64,000 bases of DNA. It comes from Mitsuaria sp. 7 (GTDB taxonomy: Bacteria > Pseudomonadota > Gammaproteobacteria > Burkholderiales > Burkholderiaceae_C). Below the pieces are notes generated by a model. It was not told where the DNA came from, did no database searches, and saw only the letters and a list, made by a program, of their open reading frames with translations. The DNA lies in assembly GCF_001653795.1 (NCBI RefSeq), contig NZ_CP011514.1, positions 2,746,279 through 2,810,278 of the forward strand, read 5' to 3'. Of the stretch, positions 62,202 to 64,000 are shown in pieces. Position 1 is the first letter of the stretch. The number at the start of each line of letters is the position of its first letter. Made by a program: the position numbers and the translations under genes.

Positions 62202-63866
62202 ATGACGACGAGCACCGCCCCTTTCCTTTCCACCGGTCGACCGGTGCTGCCGGGTCTCCCCGCCGATGCGCCCGACGCGCAACGCGACGCCGCGTGGCAG
62301 ACGCTGCTGTCGGCGACCGATCCGGCCCCGGCGCTGGCGCAGATCGGCGGGCGGTTCTCGGTGGCCTGGCGGCAGCCCGGCGGACGCACGCTGCTGGCGA
62401 CGGACCGCTTCGGCATCGAGCCGCTGTGCTACCGCATCGTCGGCCATGAACTGCAGTTCGCGACCCGCGCGGACGACCTGGCCGGCGACGACGTCGACCT
62501 CGATCCGCAGGCGCTGTTCGACTACCTCTACTTCCATGTGATCCCGTCGCCGCGGACCGTGTTCCGCAACATCTTCCGGCTGCCGCCGGGGCACGTGGCG
62601 GTCTTCGAGCGCGGCGAGCTGCGCGTGACGCCGTACTGGACGCCGACCTTCCGCGCCGATCCGGCACCGAGGTTCGAGGACCTGAAGGTCGAGTTCAAGG
62701 AGATCCTGGAGCGCTCCGTGCAGCGCGCGATGCACGCGCCGGACGCGGCCTGCTTCCTGAGCGGCGGCACGGACAGCTCGACGGTGGCGGGCATGATGAG
62801 CCGCGTCGCGGGACGGCCGGTGGACACCTACTCGATCGGCTTCGAGGCCGAGGGCTACGACGAGATGGCCTTCGCGCGCATCGCGGCCAAACACTTCGGC
62901 GCCCGGCATCACGAGTACTACGTGACGCCCAAGGATCTGGTGGACGGCATCGCGAAGGTCGCGACGCACTACGACCAGCCGTTCGGCAACAGCTCGGCGC
63001 TGCCGGCCTACTACTGCGCCCGCCGGGCCTACGACAACGGCGTGCGGCACCTGCTGGCCGGCGACGGCGGGGACGAGCTCTTCGGCGGCAACACGCGCTA
63101 TGCGAAGCAGACGGTGTTCTCCTGGTACGGCAACGTGCCGGGGCCGCTGCGGGACTTCGTGCTGCAGCCGGTGTTCGGCTCGCCGATCGGCAAGCTGCCG
63201 CTGCTGAAGAAGGGCGCGAGCTACATCGACCAGGCGCGCGTGCCGATGCCGGACCGGCTGCAGAGCTACAACCTGCTCACGAGACTGGGCATGGCCGACG
63301 TGCTGGAGACGGACTTCCTGCGACGCGTGGATCCGCTGGGCCCGCAGAAGCAGCAGCGTCAGGTGTGGAACGGGTTGAAGACCGGCAAGCTGGTCGACCG
63401 CATGCTGGCCTTCGACTGGCGCTACACGCTGGCGGACACCGACCTGCCCAAGGTCGTGGGCACGACACGGTTGGCAGGGACCTCGGTCGGTTTCCCGATG
63501 CTGGACGACGAGCTGCTGGCTTTCTCCGAGCGCCTGCCGGCGGACTACAAGCTCAAGGGGCTGCAGCTGCGCTGGTTCTTCAAGGAGGCGCTGCGCGGCT
63601 TCCTGCCCGACGAGATCATCGTCAAGAAGAAGCAGGGCTTCGGCCTGCCCTTCGGCGTCTGGGCGACGCGAGACGCCAACCTGCGCGCGCTGGCGGAGGA
63701 CTCGCTGGGCAGCCTGTCCACGCGCGGCATCGTCCGCCCGGAGTTCATCCGCAGCCTGCTCAAGGAACGGCTGCCGGAGCACCCCGGGTACTACGGCGAG
63801 ATGGTGTGGATCCTGATGATGCTGGAGCAGTGGCTGCGGGGGCGGCGGCCGAATTACCGCGTGTGA
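62202..63866 (+). CDS. Asparagine synthase-like amidotransferase, exosortase-system type
   Basis: The 554-residue product is an AsnB-family enzyme. The synthetase domain has the pyrophosphate loop SGGTDSS at 187-193, SIGFEAEGYDEMAFAR, and LLAGDGGDELFGGNTRY. VKKKQGFGLPFGVW lies near the end. The N-terminal glutaminase-like part (FSVAWRQPGGRTLLATDRFGIEPLCYR, LQFATRADDLAG) is shortened. It lacks the N-terminal catalytic Cys after Met (MTTSTAPF), so it cannot use glutamine in the standard way. XrtA loci often carry such amidotransferases, thought to amidate sugar carboxylates. The ATG at 62202 follows the 210-bp divergent gap from the glycosyltransferase gene. Confidence 0.87.
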   Translation: MTTSTAPFLSTGRPVLPGLPADAPDAQRDAAWQTLLSATDPAPALAQIGGRFSVAWRQPGGRTLLATDRFGIEPLCYRIVGHELQFATRADDLAGDDVDLDPQALFDYLYFHVIPSPRTVFRNIFRLPPGHVAVFERGELRVTPYWTPTFRADPAPRFEDLKVEFKEILERSVQRAMHAPDAACFLSGGTDSSTVAGMMSRVAGRPVDTYSIGFEAEGYDEMAFARIAAKHFGARHHEYYVTPKDLVDGIAKVATHYDQPFGNSSALPAYYCARRAYDNGVRHLLAGDGGDELFGGNTRYAKQTVFSWYGNVPGPLRDFVLQPVFGSPIGKLPLLKKGASYIDQARVPMPDRLQSYNLLTRLGMADVLETDFLRRVDPLGPQKQQRQVWNGLKTGKLVDRMLAFDWRYTLADTDLPKVVGTTRLAGTSVGFPMLDDELLAFSERLPADYKLKGLQLRWFFKEALRGFLPDEIIVKKKQGFGLPFGVWATRDANLRALAEDSLGSLSTRGIVRPEFIRSLLKERLPEHPGYYGEMVWILMMLEQWLRGRRPNYRV

Positions 63867-63873
63867 GCGCGCT

Positions 63874-64000
63874 TCAGGAGAGCAGCACGGGCACGGTCAG
63901 ACCGGGTCTTTCACCCGGCATCGCCGAGGACTCGTCGAACTCCACCTGGAAGTCGGTCGCGGGATTCATCGCGAGGATCCATGGTGCATAGCGCTGTTCC
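63874..64000 (-). CDS. C-terminal end of an unidentified protein (runs off the window)
   Basis: A minus-strand frame enters from the right edge and stops at TGA (63874-63876), giving 41 visible residues. The visible part reads RYAPWILAMNPATDFQVEFD and ends SSAMPGERPGLTVPVLLS. It ends 7 nt from the stop of the AsnB-like gene, so the two are convergent. Too little is visible to name it. The codon G+C bias supports that it is a real gene. Confidence 0.55.
   Translation of the reverse strand, partial: EQRYAPWILAMNPATDFQVEFDESSAMPGERPGLTVPVLLS

Noticed and set aside
1..64000. CRISPR array
   Set aside because: No regularly spaced direct repeats with unique spacers were seen on either strand.

Overview
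The window is G+C-rich DNA from a betaproteobacterium, most likely order Burkholderiales in the Roseateles/Mitsuaria/Leptothrix neighbourhood. The assignment rests on the rimP-nusA-infB-rbfA-truB-typA operon order, the PEP-CTERM/exosortase A (XrtA) gene set, and strong codon G+C bias. It carries about 42 protein genes, one tRNA-Ser(GGA), and no rRNA, CRISPR array, transposase or integrase.

Region 1 (1-12.6 kb) starts with a fatty acyl-CoA ligase. Next come an intergenic stretch with two large inverted repeats, a small exported molybdopterin-fold protein with a hybrid histidine kinase, and a two-gene ATPase plus HNH nuclease cassette resembling the Septu (PtuA/PtuB) defence system. Then follow murB, yajQ, the giant TPR protein PrsT of the PEP-CTERM system, and a PEP-CTERM surface protein behind a sigma-54-type promoter. 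Region 2 (12.7-27.9 kb) is mostly core housekeeping: the nusA operon on the minus strand, fabI, an Orn/Lys/Arg decarboxylase, an nfeD-SPFH pair, tRNA-Ser, a LysE-type exporter and a secreted Cu/Zn superoxide dismutase.

Region 3 (27.9-31.8 kb, minus strand) is the most unusual part. It is a four-gene set of a PEP-CTERM protein, a beta-rich protein of unknown function, a Tat-exported protein with about 34 cysteines and a phospholipase A2-like CCxxHDxC motif, and a fused MauE-MauD-like membrane thiol oxidoreductase. I read it as a substrate plus dedicated disulfide-maturation module. Region 4 (31.8-41.4 kb) is a regulatory region with five helically phased GGGAC boxes. It precedes a 79-codon gene translationally coupled to a 2971-residue NdvB-like cyclic beta-glucan synthase.

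Region 5 (41.5-64 kb) holds a few accessory genes and then a large XrtA-associated exopolysaccharide locus. The minus-strand arm carries acyl-CoA ligase, PLP decarboxylase, acyltransferase and SGNH-type esterase. The divergent plus-strand arm carries an acyl carrier protein, two alpha/beta hydrolases, a TPR-like protein, a DegT-type aminotransferase, a glycosyltransferase, a GNAT/FemAB-like transferase, a Wzx-type flippase and a WaaA-like transferase. A two-gene minus-strand block (GH99/WbsX-like protein and glycosyltransferase) and an AsnB-like amidotransferase follow. Together these genes are likely to build, acyl/aminoacyl-decorate and export the polysaccharide into which PEP-CTERM proteins (two in this window) are sorted. 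The exosortase itself and the PrsK/PrsR regulators are not in the window.
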